From Nonomuraea pusilla (GTDB taxonomy: Bacteria; Actinomycetota; Actinomycetes; Streptosporangiales; Streptosporangiaceae): DNA of 64,000 nt. A program made the translations under genes and the position numbers. The DNA lies in contig NZ_FOBF01000023.1 of the NCBI RefSeq assembly GCF_900109355.1, positions 1-64,000 of the forward strand, in the 5' to 3' direction. Below the pieces are notes generated by a model. The model was not told the DNA's origin, did not search any database, and worked only from the letters and a program-made list of their open reading frames with translations. This document shows positions 1-8,385 of this stretch, piece by piece (within the stretch, counting starts at the first letter, position 1; every line of letters begins with the position of its first letter).

Positions 1-72
1 CACGCTGCGCGTGCGGCCTGGGGGCCGTTCTCGCGCGCGACGCGCGCGTCCCGCGTTCAGCTGAGCACTGCT

Positions 73-426
73 CTATGCCTCAAGCACTCGCCAGTCCTCT
101 GCCCACCAGCCATCACCGCTGGTGTCCTGCACTACCGACACGATCACGTCATCGACAATCTCAATGACAACCATCTCCCATAGGCTGCCGCCGAAGTCGT
201 ACGTGCCGCAGTGCCTACACCCCTCCAGCACGCCCTGAGCAAGCACACGGTGATGGCCGGGTTCACCCGCCACGGCCCATCTGTACTCCCAGTTCAGATG
301 CTGCCCCACCTCATAGTCGATGAGGTCTGTCGCCCCGAACCAGAACTGCGCGGTCCAGATACCAGTCACTCCGCAGTTCGGGCAAGTGAGCGGCTTGGGA
401 AACTTCACCCTGTTGAACAGCCCCAT
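73..426 (-). CDS. Hypothetical zinc-ribbon protein, 117 aa
   Basis: I do not recognise the family. The protein has two Cys pairs, CPNC near residue 15 and CRHC near residue 71, spaced as a split zinc ribbon, so metal binding is plausible. The rest is acidic and Trp-rich with no membrane segment or signal peptide. The start is the ATG at 426; nothing competes with it. Base composition is visibly lower in G+C than the genes to the right and there is no operon partner in the window, which suggests acquired DNA. It is a real gene by its coherent composition and Cys pattern; function unknown. Confidence 0.6.
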   Translation of the reverse strand: MGLFNRVKFPKPLTCPNCGVTGIWTAQFWFGATDLIDYEVGQHLNWEYRWAVAGEPGHHRVLAQGVLEGCRHCGTYDFGGSLWEMVVIEIVDDVIVSVVQDTSGDGWWAEDWRVLEA

Positions 427-495
427 AGCTCATGCTCCATGCGAGCTCCCTGGCACGCCAACTTCTTTTCGCCTCCGGCGGGGGCACTCCGGCTC

Positions 496-698
496 CGGGA
501 TGATCGTCGCGCGGGCCTGAGGCTCGTGATTAGTTGAGGTGGAAGCCTGATCATCCCGCCCGCCGTCGACCCGGGACAAGCCGAGCAGACCAGGGCCACG
601 GGGCCAAGGTCGTTCCTCCAGTTGGGGGCTCCACCTTGTCCCCGTGGCCCTGGCCCGCTTCCCCTTCGGGCGGGTCGACGGCAGACGGGATGATCAGG
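496..698. repeat. Nested inverted repeat (MITE-like or large cruciform)
   Basis: Outer arms 546-573 and 671-698 are 28 nt each and match as inverted copies with two mismatches. Inner arms 590-609 and 634-653 are 20 nt with one mismatch, leaving a 24-nt loop. The ten-mer CGGGATGATC occurs at 496-505 and 686-695 and inverted at 549-558. No protein is supported here. I see no target-site duplication outside 546/698, so a transposon origin is not shown; a structured RNA or a non-autonomous repeat are both possible. Confidence 0.7.
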
Positions 699-1032
699 CG
701 GGTGGGGTGCGCGCGGTGCGCCAATCCGTGCCCGCTGCGTGCCCGTTCGGATGGTGATCAACGAGGAGCCCCGGTGGGCGGCCGGAGCGGTGAGTGGGAG
801 TTCGAGGATTCCAACAGCTGAGCGGAGTACTGAGTGAGAACAGCCGCTATTCGATCTTCGGGTAGCGGCTTTTCTGTTGCCTGGGTGTCCGTCTGCGCGA
901 CTACTGTGTCACGCCGGCGTTTCCGGGCAGACCTGGCCTGGTGCGGAGGTGCTTCTTCAGCGGGTGGCCGGGGCGAGAGGCGGGGCCGATTCTGTCGGAC
1001 CGGTCTGGAACCCTGCGGGCATGGAGATGACA
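699..1032. other. Non-coding stretch before the VOC gene
   Basis: No supported gene. It contains the hairpin at 842-870 and otherwise G+C-rich sequence without a recognisable tRNA, promoter or coding frame. Short frames here have shadow-type composition (Arg/Pro/Ser-rich). Confidence 0.5.
842..875. terminator. Rho-independent-type terminator hairpin
   Basis: AGCCGCTA at 842-849 pairs perfectly with TAGCGGCT at 863-870 over a 13-nt loop and is followed by TTTTCTGTT. It has the form of an intrinsic terminator reading rightward. No gene ends just upstream on the plus strand, so it may belong to an untranslated or decayed transcript from the repeat region. Confidence 0.6.
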
Positions 1033-1476
1033 ATGCAGTTGGTGATCGACTGTGCTGACCCGCAGAGGCTGGTGCGCTTCTGGGCCGAGGCGCTGGGTTA
1101 TGTTCCCGAACCCCCACCGGGCGGGCATTCCACCTGGCGGGAGTACTGGGCGGCCATGGGGGTGCCGGAGGAGGAGTTGACCGACGGCGCCGGGGAGACG
1201 CCAGAGTCGATCATCGATCCTGCGGGACAGGGGCCGCGGGTGTGGTTCCAGCAGGTCCCGGAGCCGAAGGTCACCAAGAACCGGCTGCACCTCGACCTGA
1301 AGGTGGGCGGAGGGCGTGAGGTCCCGTTGGCGGTCCGCACAGAGCGGGTCACCGCCATGGTGGAACGGCTCACCAGGTCCGGCGCCACCGTGCTGCGGAT
1401 CACGGATGAGCCGGACATGGGGCACTACGGCGTCCTTCTTCAGGACCCTGAGGGCAACGAGTTCTGTGTCGTCTAG
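1033..1476 (+). CDS. VOC family (glyoxalase-like) protein
   Basis: About 147 residues of the vicinal-oxygen-chelate fold as found in many actinomycete single-gene members. The N-terminus reads VIDCADPQRLVRFWAEALGY, typical of the family, and the C-terminus ends in a DPEGNEFCVV motif whose Glu is the usual metal ligand. Start chosen at ATG 1033 because GGAG at 1023-1026 sits six bases upstream; ATG 1021 in the same frame is possible but has no clear ribosome site. Substrate unknown; members are metal-dependent lyases, dioxygenases or resistance binding proteins. It stands alone. Confidence 0.8.
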   Translation: MQLVIDCADPQRLVRFWAEALGYVPEPPPGGHSTWREYWAAMGVPEEELTDGAGETPESIIDPAGQGPRVWFQQVPEPKVTKNRLHLDLKVGGGREVPLAVRTERVTAMVERLTRSGATVLRITDEPDMGHYGVLLQDPEGNEFCVV

Positions 1477-1672
1477 GTAGCTCTGACGAAGGCCGCATCG
1501 CTTCGGGCGCGCAGCCGCGGCAACGTGCGGTTGTAGACGTAGGAGGCCTGCGCACCGGGTGCTGACGAGACCGGCGCCGTTCGGCGGGGATCGGGTCACT
1601 CCCAGGAGGGAGCCGTGGGATGGTCCCCGAGGGTGACGCCGGTTACGGGGCCGGGTTCGTACCGTCGGCGCC

Positions 1673-3118
1673 ATGAACAGGAGCGGAACACGAATCACGG
1701 TCGCGGCTCTGGCGGCCGTCGCGTCCATGGCGGCGGCGCCCGCAGCGATGGCGGCCCCCGCGGCGGCGCCCGCCACGGCGGTTGCCGGCGTGCGGGACGC
1801 TGCCCTGGACGGCGTGTGGCAGGCCGACGGGTACAGCACGATCATCACGGTCCAGGGAGACCGGCTCAGATACTTCGACACGACGGCGATCAGCTGCCAG
1901 GCGGGCGTCATGTCGGCCGAACGGCGGGCCGCCCAGGGGACGTTCGTCGCCGACGACGGCTCCCGGCAGATGACGATGGAGCTCCAGGGCCGGCAGCGGG
2001 CACGGCTGCGGTACGTGGGCGCCGTCGGGGAGATCGGCCTGCGCCGGCTGCCCGCCCTTCCCTCCCGCTGCTCGGTGAAGGCCCCCGCCGCGGACCCGGT
2101 CAGGGTGTTCGACGTCTTCTGGACCACGTTCGCGGAGAACTACCCGTTCTTCGCCACCAAGGGGGTCGACTGGCAGGCGGTGCGCGAACGGTACCGTCCC
2201 CGGGTCGGCCCGAAGACCACCGACGCCGAGCTGTTCGGCGTGCTGCGCGACATCCTTAAGGAACTCGGTGACGCCCACACCGCGTTGCGCGCCGGCAAGG
2301 ACGAGTTCGCGAGGCCGCTGCGCCCCGGCACGAGGCCGCTGGACGGCCTGCCGGCCTTCATGGCGCTGAACAAGCGGGTCCTCGATCTCGTGGAGAAGCA
2401 CGACGTCAAGAAGCCGCTGACGACGTGGGGCCGGGGCGTGATCGGGTACGCCGACCTGCCGGGCGGGTTCGGCTACCTGCGGCTGGCCGCGTTCGACGGG
2501 TACGCCGACGGCGGCTTCGCGGCCAACGCGGCGGAGCTGGACCGCGCGCTGGACGAGATCTTCACCCCTGCCAGGGCGTCGAGTCTGAAGGGCCTCGTCC
2601 TCGACGTCCGCCTCAACTTCGGCGGGTACGACGCCCTCGGCATCCAGCTCGCCTCCCGCCTCACCGGCCGGCCGTACACGGCTTACGCCAAGCAGGCGCG
2701 CAACGACCCCTCCGACCCCAGCCGGTTCACGCGGGCGCTGCCGATCCGGGTGCGTCCGGCCGCCGGTTCCCGCTACACCGGACCGATCGCGCTGCTGACC
2801 AGCCCGCTGACCATCAGCGCCGGGGAGACGTTCAGCCAGGCCATGACGGCCCGCACCCCCGCCCCCCGGCGGATCGGCGACGCCACCCAGGGCGCGTTCT
2901 CGGACTTCCTCTGGCGCACGCTGCCCAACGGCTGGACCTTCGCCCTGCCCAACGAGCGGTTCCTCACCCGGCAGGGCACCAGCTTCGACGTCACCGGCAT
3001 CCCGCCGCAGGACCGGATCGCCGAAACGCTCAGCGACGAGGAGCTCGCCGCCGGCCGCGACGCCGCTTTCGACCGCGCGCTCGGCCACCTGCGCACGGCC
3101 GCGAGATCCGGCCGGTGA
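1673..3118 (+). CDS. Secreted S41 family peptidase
   Basis: 481 aa. Residues 1-28 form a Sec signal peptide (charged start, Ala-rich core, AMA-A cleavage-like site), so the enzyme acts outside the membrane. The C-terminal half is a C-terminal-processing/tricorn-like S41 domain: GLVLDVRLNFGGYDALG forms the oxyanion region and TSPLTISAGETF carries the catalytic Ser, followed by the ATQGAFSDF strand. I see no PDZ domain; the N-terminal 130 residues have a beta-rich pattern and a conserved Cys pair. It probably degrades peptides in the wall space. It lies just upstream of a sensor kinase/response regulator pair in the same direction, but a gap of about 100 bases makes co-transcription uncertain. 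Confidence 0.85.
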   Translation: MNRSGTRITVAALAAVASMAAAPAAMAAPAAAPATAVAGVRDAALDGVWQADGYSTIITVQGDRLRYFDTTAISCQAGVMSAERRAAQGTFVADDGSRQMTMELQGRQRARLRYVGAVGEIGLRRLPALPSRCSVKAPAADPVRVFDVFWTTFAENYPFFATKGVDWQAVRERYRPRVGPKTTDAELFGVLRDILKELGDAHTALRAGKDEFARPLRPGTRPLDGLPAFMALNKRVLDLVEKHDVKKPLTTWGRGVIGYADLPGGFGYLRLAAFDGYADGGFAANAAELDRALDEIFTPARASSLKGLVLDVRLNFGGYDALGIQLASRLTGRPYTAYAKQARNDPSDPSRFTRALPIRVRPAAGSRYTGPIALLTSPLTISAGETFSQAMTARTPAPRRIGDATQGAFSDFLWRTLPNGWTFALPNERFLTRQGTSFDVTGIPPQDRIAETLSDEELAAGRDAAFDRALGHLRTAARSGR

Positions 3119-3222
3119 CCCGCGTCGCGCGCCGTCCGGTACGCGGCCGCCTCCTGCGAGTGGACGCGAAGCCCGCCCATGAGGACGATGCGACCCGCCC
3201 GCCACGTCCATAGGCTGGGGAA

Positions 3223-4521
3223 ATGATCCATCAGGGGCGGATCGCGAAGCCCGCGCCGCTCGTGCGGGTCGTGGCGCGTGCGCTGCTGCGGGCGGTCGTC
3301 ACCGGTACGGCCGACCCGCCGCCTGCGCGGCGGCGTGGGCAGGTGCGGGTGCCGTGGCCTCGCGGCCGGCGCGGGGTCACCCTGGATCTCGTCCGGCTCG
3401 GCGACGCGGTCGTGGCGTTCGTGGCGTTCGCGGGCGGGGTCGCGTACATGGAGGGCCCGGCGGCCGCCGCGCGGTGGCCGCACGACGTGGCGTACCTCGT
3501 GATCATGTCGGCGGCCTTCTCGCTGCCGCTGGTGCTGCGCGACCGGTGGCCGCTGGCCGCCTGGCGGTGGGCGTTGCTGGCGCTTCCGGCGGGCGCGGCG
3601 GTCGTCGGAGGGTTCGTCAGCCCGCCGTACCCGCCGGGCGCGGCGATCGTCTGCCTGCTCGTGGCGTACTCCGTCGCGGTCCGCTGCGACGGCGCGATCA
3701 CGGCGGGGGTGTGGCTGGTCTCCTGCCTCACGGCGGTGGCGGTCGACGTCGGCACGGCGGTCCCCGCCGTGGCCGGGATCACCGTCGCCGTGCTGTTCGG
3801 CCACAACGTACGGGCACGGCGGCTGGCCACCGGGAAGCTGGCCGAGGAGGAGCGGCGGGCCGAGGACGCCCTGGCCGAACGGGCGGCGCTGGCCGAGCGG
3901 GCCAGGATCGCCCGTGAGCTGCACGACGTGGTCGCCCATCACATGTCGGTGATCGCCATCCAGGCCGAGGCGGTCCCGCTCCGGGCGGGGGACGATGCGG
4001 CCCGGCTGGCGCAGGGGCTGGCCGAGATCCGCGCGCTGTCGCTGAAGACGCTGGCCGAGATGCGCCAGGTGGTCGGCGTGCTGCGCGGCGCGGAGGGCGC
4101 GGACACCGCGCCCCAGCCCGGCCTCCACCAGCTCGGCGAGCTGGTCGAGACCGCGTCCCGCGCCGGGGTGACCTTGCGGGTGTCCGGTTCGGGCGAGCTG
4201 GGCGACGTGCCGGGGACGGTGGGGCTGACCGCGTACCGCATTGTGCAGGAGTCGCTGAGCAACGCGATGCGGCACGGGTCGGGGTCGGACGTCACCGCGG
4301 AGCTGGTCCGCGACGGCGACGAGCTGCGGATCCGCGTGGCCAACGGCCTGCCCGCCGGTCCGGGAGCCACGCCGGGCGGGCTCCCCGGGAAGCGGCCGGG
4401 CCACGGGCTGGTCGGGATGAGGGAGCGGGTGGCGATGCTCGGCGGCACGTTCAGCGCGGGCAGGGCGGGCGCGGAGTTCGTGGTGCGCGCGACCCTGCCG
4501 ATCGGAGGGGACATCGGATGA
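3223..4521 (+). CDS. Sensor histidine kinase (NarL/DesK type)
   Basis: 432 aa. A Pro/Arg-rich N-terminus is followed by four to five hydrophobic segments between about residues 55 and 195. A short coiled stretch (EEERRAEDALAERAALAER) then leads into the HisKA_3 dimerisation motif ARELHDVVAHHMSVI, which carries the phospho-acceptor His. The ATPase region has SNAMRHG (N box) and GHGLVGMRERVAML (G box). There is no periplasmic domain of size, so the stimulus is likely membrane-borne. The last four bases overlap the regulator start (ATGA), a translationally coupled pair. Confidence 0.93.
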   Translation: MIHQGRIAKPAPLVRVVARALLRAVVTGTADPPPARRRGQVRVPWPRGRRGVTLDLVRLGDAVVAFVAFAGGVAYMEGPAAAARWPHDVAYLVIMSAAFSLPLVLRDRWPLAAWRWALLALPAGAAVVGGFVSPPYPPGAAIVCLLVAYSVAVRCDGAITAGVWLVSCLTAVAVDVGTAVPAVAGITVAVLFGHNVRARRLATGKLAEEERRAEDALAERAALAERARIARELHDVVAHHMSVIAIQAEAVPLRAGDDAARLAQGLAEIRALSLKTLAEMRQVVGVLRGAEGADTAPQPGLHQLGELVETASRAGVTLRVSGSGELGDVPGTVGLTAYRIVQESLSNAMRHGSGSDVTAELVRDGDELRIRVANGLPAGPGATPGGLPGKRPGHGLVGMRERVAMLGGTFSAGRAGAEFVVRATLPIGGDIG

Positions 4522-5174
4522 CCGTCAGGGTGCTCGTCGCCGACGACCAGGGCATGGTGCGGACCGGGTTCACCGCGTTCCTGAGCGCGCAGCCGGACAT
4601 CGACGTGGTGGGCGAGGCGGCCGACGGCGAGGAGGCCGTGCGGCTCGTCGCGGAACTCGCGCCCGACGTGGTGCTCATGGACGTCAGGATGCCGGTGCTG
4701 GACGGCCTGCAGGCCACCCGGCGGATCCTGTCCGCCGGCGGCCACACCCCGAAGGTGCTGATCCTGACCACGTTCGACCTGGACGACTACGTGTACGAGG
4801 CGCTCCGGGCGGGCGCGAGCGGCTTCCTGCTGAAGGACGCCTCCGCCGGTCAGCTCGCCGAGGCGGTGCGGGTGGTCGCGGCCGGCGAGGCCCTGCTCGC
4901 GCCCTCGGTCACCCGGCGGCTGATCTCCGAGTTCGCCCGCCTCGGCCCGCGCCGGCCCCGCGCCACCCTGCACGGGGTCACCGAACGCGAGACGGAGGTG
5001 CTCACCCTGGTCGCCCACGGCCTGTCCAACCAGGAGATCGCCGAACGGCTCGTCCTGTCCGAGCAGACGGTGAAGACCCATGTGGCCCGGGTCCTGGCGA
5101 AGCTCGGCCTCCGCGACCGGGCCCAGGCGATCGTCCACGCGTACGAGACGGGCCTGGTCCGCCCCGGTGAGTGA
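4518..5174 (+). CDS. LuxR/NarL-family response regulator
   Basis: 218 aa partner of the preceding kinase. The receiver domain has the acidic pocket VADDQ, the phospho-Asp in PDVVLMDVRMP and the conserved Lys in FLLKDAS. The C-terminal LuxR helix-turn-helix reads TERETEVLTLVAHGLSNQEIAERL through QTVKTHVARVLAKL. It starts inside the kinase stop codon (ATGA at 4518). Target genes are unknown; the upstream S41 protease gene is the nearest candidate. Confidence 0.95.
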   Translation: MTVRVLVADDQGMVRTGFTAFLSAQPDIDVVGEAADGEEAVRLVAELAPDVVLMDVRMPVLDGLQATRRILSAGGHTPKVLILTTFDLDDYVYEALRAGASGFLLKDASAGQLAEAVRVVAAGEALLAPSVTRRLISEFARLGPRRPRATLHGVTERETEVLTLVAHGLSNQEIAERLVLSEQTVKTHVARVLAKLGLRDRAQAIVHAYETGLVRPGE

Positions 5175-5179
5175 ACCCG

Positions 5180-5206
5180 GCGCCGCGATCGGCACCGGGG
5201 CGGCGC
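5180..5206. terminator. Hairpin between convergent genes
   Basis: GCGCCGC at 5180-5186 pairs with GCGGCGC at 5200-5206, in the 39-base space between the response regulator and the leftward WD40-like gene. It has no U-tract, which is common for actinomycete terminators. It could serve both strands. Confidence 0.4.
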
Positions 5207-5213
5207 GCGTTCG

Positions 5214-6410
5214 TCACAGTGCCCCGGGGGGGCCGGGCAGGACGATGTCGAAGAAGCCCTGCGCTCTGTACGTGGCGAGCTTCCTGGCCTTGCCGGTCCT
5301 GACGTTCACCGCGTAGGCGGTCATGGTCTGGTACGGCGGGTCGTTCACCGCGGGCTCGTCGTTCACCGCCTCGGAGGCTGACCTGCACCGTTCGGACGTG
5401 GTGAGAGCCGTGACCTCGTCGGCGCTGAGCCAGGTGCGCAGCGAGATCCGGGAGACGTCGGAGGGCAGGCCGCTGACGGCGGTCGGCTTCCGCTTCTCGC
5501 CGGTGAGCGTGTCCATGAGGGCGAGATCGCCGTAACGGCACGGCTTCTCGGCGGTGCCGCGGTTCTCGATCACCGCGACGGTCTTCCCGTCGGGGGCGAG
5601 CGGGCTGAAGAAGTAGTCGACCGGCAGGATGACCGACGTGGTGTCGCCCTTCGAGGAGCTCGGCCACAGGTTCGAGATCGTCCGCAGCCGTGATCTGGGG
5701 GAGTACTCCGCGAGGGTGATGGTGGCGCCGTCCTGTGACAGGCCGATGGGGACCCAACGGTTCGGCAACTCGCGGGCGACCCCGTCGCGCATGTCGATGA
5801 GCACCGCCGGATCCTTGAGATCCGGGACCTTGCTGAAGGCCACGAACCGCCCGTCGTCCGACAGCATCAGACGCGAGACGCTGCCCAGCTGGGACTGCGG
5901 CACCTTCGTCGCAGCCGTCGTCTTCTGGCCCGAGGCCAGGTCGCGGACCTGGAAGGTGTCCTCCCTGGCGCTGTAGTAGGCGATCTTCCGGCCGTCTCGG
6001 CTGATCGCCAGCGGGCTGGCCCGCAGGCCGGTGCGGCCGGGGGCGAGGCTGGGCAGAGCCTCCGGCACGTGGTAGGTCTTGCCGCTCCGGGTGACCACCC
6101 GCCATCCCCCGTCGCGGCAGCCCGACGGCGCCTTCCCGCTGTTCGGCTTGCAGAAGGTCCTGTACGCGTGACTCAGCGGCCCCACCCCGCGCGCCGGCAG
6201 ATCGCCTATGGAAGCGGCCTCCTGATGCCCGTCGGGCAGCAGCCGGATGGCGGTCGTCACGCCGAGAGCGACGACCACGACCATGGCCGCGGCGAGGTAC
6301 GAGATCACGGCACGGCGCCTGCGGTCGTGCGCCGCGATCGTGCGCTCGGCCAGGTCCACCTGTGGAGAGTCGTCGGCCAGGTCGACGAGCACGTTCCGCA
6401 GCCAGGTCAT
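5214..6410 (-). CDS. Membrane-anchored beta-propeller protein, sigma-factor partner
   Basis: 398 aa. A cytoplasmic head of about 40 residues precedes one membrane span (AVISYLAAAMVVVVALGV). The rest is an extracellular domain with propeller-like repeats such as LAISRDGRKIAYYS, LMLSDDGRFVAFS and LAPDGKTVAVI (TolB/WD40 style). Start is ATG 6410, overlapping the sigma-factor stop by four bases (ATGA). Such single-span proteins co-encoded with SigE-type sigma factors are commonly taken as anti-sigma or sensor subunits; I see no canonical zinc anti-sigma motif (HxxxCxxC) in the head, so that role is inferred from position only. Confidence 0.75.
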   Translation of the reverse strand: MTWLRNVLVDLADDSPQVDLAERTIAAHDRRRRAVISYLAAAMVVVVALGVTTAIRLLPDGHQEAASIGDLPARGVGPLSHAYRTFCKPNSGKAPSGCRDGGWRVVTRSGKTYHVPEALPSLAPGRTGLRASPLAISRDGRKIAYYSAREDTFQVRDLASGQKTTAATKVPQSQLGSVSRLMLSDDGRFVAFSKVPDLKDPAVLIDMRDGVARELPNRWVPIGLSQDGATITLAEYSPRSRLRTISNLWPSSSKGDTTSVILPVDYFFSPLAPDGKTVAVIENRGTAEKPCRYGDLALMDTLTGEKRKPTAVSGLPSDVSRISLRTWLSADEVTALTTSERCRSASEAVNDEPAVNDPPYQTMTAYAVNVRTGKARKLATYRAQGFFDIVLPGPPGAL

Positions 6411-6928
6411 CGGTAGGCCTCCTCGGCTTCGACATCGGCGAGCTTCGGCGCGAGTTCGGGCGCCAGTTCGCGTAAACGGGCCAGCGCGTAGTGGGCCTGG
6501 CTCTTCACCGTGCCGATCGAGCAGTTCATCAGCTCGGCGGTCTCGCGTTCGGTCCGGTCCTCGTAGTAGCGCAGCACGATCACCGCCCGCTGCCGGGGCG
6601 GCAGCCGCATGAGAGCCCGGCGCATGACGAGCCGTGCGACGGTGGAGTCCTCGCTCGAGTACGACCGGTCGGGCGGTTCGGCGGTCGGGAGCTCGCTCCT
6701 GACGCGGCGCCGCCGCCACGAGATGTGCTGGTTGACCAGCGCCTTACGCGCGTACGCCTCGGGGCGCTCGACGCGCGAGAGCCTGGACCAGCGTCCGAGC
6801 ACTTTGAGCAGGACGCTCTGCAGCAGGTCCTCGGCCTGGTGGGCGTCTCCCGTGAGCAGGTACGCGGTGCGCATCAGCGCCTGCTGATGGCCGGCGACGA
6901 ACTCGCGGAAGCTGTCATTGCGATCCAA
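6407..6928 (-). CDS. SigE-family ECF RNA polymerase sigma factor
   Basis: 173 aa, the usual length for the actinomycete SigE family. Region 2 reads LMRTAYLLTGDAHQAEDLLQSVLLKV with the polymerase-binding and -10 recognising helices; region 4 reads LMRLPPRQRAVIVLRYYEDRTERETAELMNCSIGTV in two parts, a helix-turn-helix for the -35 element. It is first in a two-gene operon with the membrane propeller protein, overlapping by four bases. Probably responds to an envelope signal through that partner. Confidence 0.93.
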   Translation of the reverse strand: MDRNDSFREFVAGHQQALMRTAYLLTGDAHQAEDLLQSVLLKVLGRWSRLSRVERPEAYARKALVNQHISWRRRRVRSELPTAEPPDRSYSSEDSTVARLVMRRALMRLPPRQRAVIVLRYYEDRTERETAELMNCSIGTVKSQAHYALARLRELAPELAPKLADVEAEEAYR

Positions 6929-7053
6929 GGCGACTCCTCTCGACCGTTACCGACTCCGGTGACCTGTCGAAAGGTTCGATCCACGCGCGCCGCGACTTCG
7001 GGTTGCGACTCCGCAGGCAGGTCACGCTGCGGTCCGGCTCGCCGGAATGTCGT

Positions 7054-8385
7054 TCAGGCGGAAGAGCGTCGCGAGCCGGTCGCAGTTGCCAGCAAGCCGT
7101 GGGGGTCCGCGGTCACCCGGCCTTCGACGACGGTGGCGACGACCCGGTGGCGGAAGCGGAAGCGAGCGAAAGGCGTGTTGGTGGAGAGGCTGTGGTGCCG
7201 GTCGGGATCGACGAGCCAGTCGGCTTTAGGATCCACGAGCGTGAAGGTCGCGGGTTCCCCCTCGGCCAACGGTCTGCCGGCCGTCGAGTCGATGCCGCCG
7301 ATGCGAGCGGGGCGGTGGGACATCGCATCGGCGATCAGAGCCCAGTCCGGCTCGCCGTCCTCGCCGAGCACCTCGGCCACCACGGCGAGGGCGGTCTCCA
7401 GGCCGAGCATGCCGAAGGGGGCGTCGCACCAACCGGCGGCCTTGCGGCGGGCGGGGTGCGGCGCATGGTCGGTCGCGACGACGTCGATGGTGCCGTCCAG
7501 GAGGGCGGCTCGTAGAGCGGCGACGTCGGCCGCGGTCCGGAGCGGAGGGTTCACCTTGTGAACGGTGTCGCCGGCGGCTGCCTGTTCGTCGGTGAGGAGC
7601 AGGTGGTGGGGGGTGACCTCGGCGGTAACCGGCCAGCCGCGTTGTTTGGCCCATCGCAGGAGCTCGACGGTGCCTGCCGTGGAGACGTGGCAGACGTGCA
7701 GGCGGCCGCCGGTCGCCCCGGCGAGAACCACGTCCCGTGCCACGATGGTCTCTTCCGCCGTGGCCGGCCAGGGGGGTAGCCCGGTCCGGTCGGCCGCCTG
7801 CCCGGCGTTGATCTGTCCGTGCGCGGCGAGACTGCCGCACTGGGCGTGCTGGGCGATCACGGTGCCCGCGCGGCGGCTCGCATGGAGCGCGGCCTGGAGA
7901 ACAGCCGGGTCGTCGACGCATCGGCCGTCGTCGGAGAACAGCCGCGCGCCCGCGTGCGCCATTGTGGCGAGGGGAGCGAGGTCCCGTCCGGCCAGGCCGA
8001 GCGTGATCGCGCCCACCGGATGCACTCGGCAGGACGCGGTGCGCGCCGCGATCTCGGCGACGTGCCGGACCCGTTCGGGGCTGTCGGTGACGGGGTTGCA
8101 GTTCGCCATGGCGAACACGTCGGAGTATCCGCCGGCCGCGGCCGCGCGGGTTCCCGAGGCTATGGTCTCGGCCTCCTCGTCACCCGGCTCCCTGAGGTGA
8201 GTGTGCAGGTCGACCAGCGCGGGCAGCATCACCAGGCCGGTTCCCGTCACTCCGGCGACCGGGGCTCCGGACGCGCCGGCCGCCCTGATCGCGGTGATCC
8301 GCCCGTCACGCAGTTCCACGTCGCTGGGTGGCCTGCCCAGCACGCGTACGCCGGTGAGCACCACGTCGCCGAGTACGTCCGTCAT
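7054..8385 (-). CDS. pyrC: Dihydroorotase, class I type
   Basis: 443 aa cyclic amidohydrolase interconverting N-carbamoyl-L-aspartate and dihydroorotate. The metal/substrate motif DLHTHLREPG lies at residues 59-68 (His61, His63, Arg65), followed by a second metal-site His in CHVST, TPHHL, and the catalytic Asp in ATDHAPHPA. It is the last gene of a seven-gene leftward operon; ATG 8385 overlaps the pyrK stop by four bases. In this setting, with an amidohydrolase and a nucleoside hydrolase but no carbamoyl-phosphate or aspartate transcarbamoylase genes, it may work in the hydrolytic direction (dihydroorotate to carbamoyl-aspartate). That direction is inference; the family call is firm. Confidence 0.88.
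   Translation of the reverse strand: MTDVLGDVVLTGVRVLGRPPSDVELRDGRITAIRAAGASGAPVAGVTGTGLVMLPALVDLHTHLREPGDEEAETIASGTRAAAAGGYSDVFAMANCNPVTDSPERVRHVAEIAARTASCRVHPVGAITLGLAGRDLAPLATMAHAGARLFSDDGRCVDDPAVLQAALHASRRAGTVIAQHAQCGSLAAHGQINAGQAADRTGLPPWPATAEETIVARDVVLAGATGGRLHVCHVSTAGTVELLRWAKQRGWPVTAEVTPHHLLLTDEQAAAGDTVHKVNPPLRTAADVAALRAALLDGTIDVVATDHAPHPARRKAAGWCDAPFGMLGLETALAVVAEVLGEDGEPDWALIADAMSHRPARIGGIDSTAGRPLAEGEPATFTLVDPKADWLVDPDRHHSLSTNTPFARFRFRHRVVATVVEGRVTADPHGLLATATGSRRSSA

Noticed and set aside
546-698. Classifying the nested repeat as a MITE
   Set aside because: No target-site duplication flanks the arms and no matching transposase or second copy is present in the window.
700-820. Possible tRNA fragment or att site (GAGTTCGA-like T-loop sequence near 800)
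   Set aside because: No acceptor, D or anticodon arm can be folded around it, and it does not match the 3' end of tRNA-Ala at 58197.
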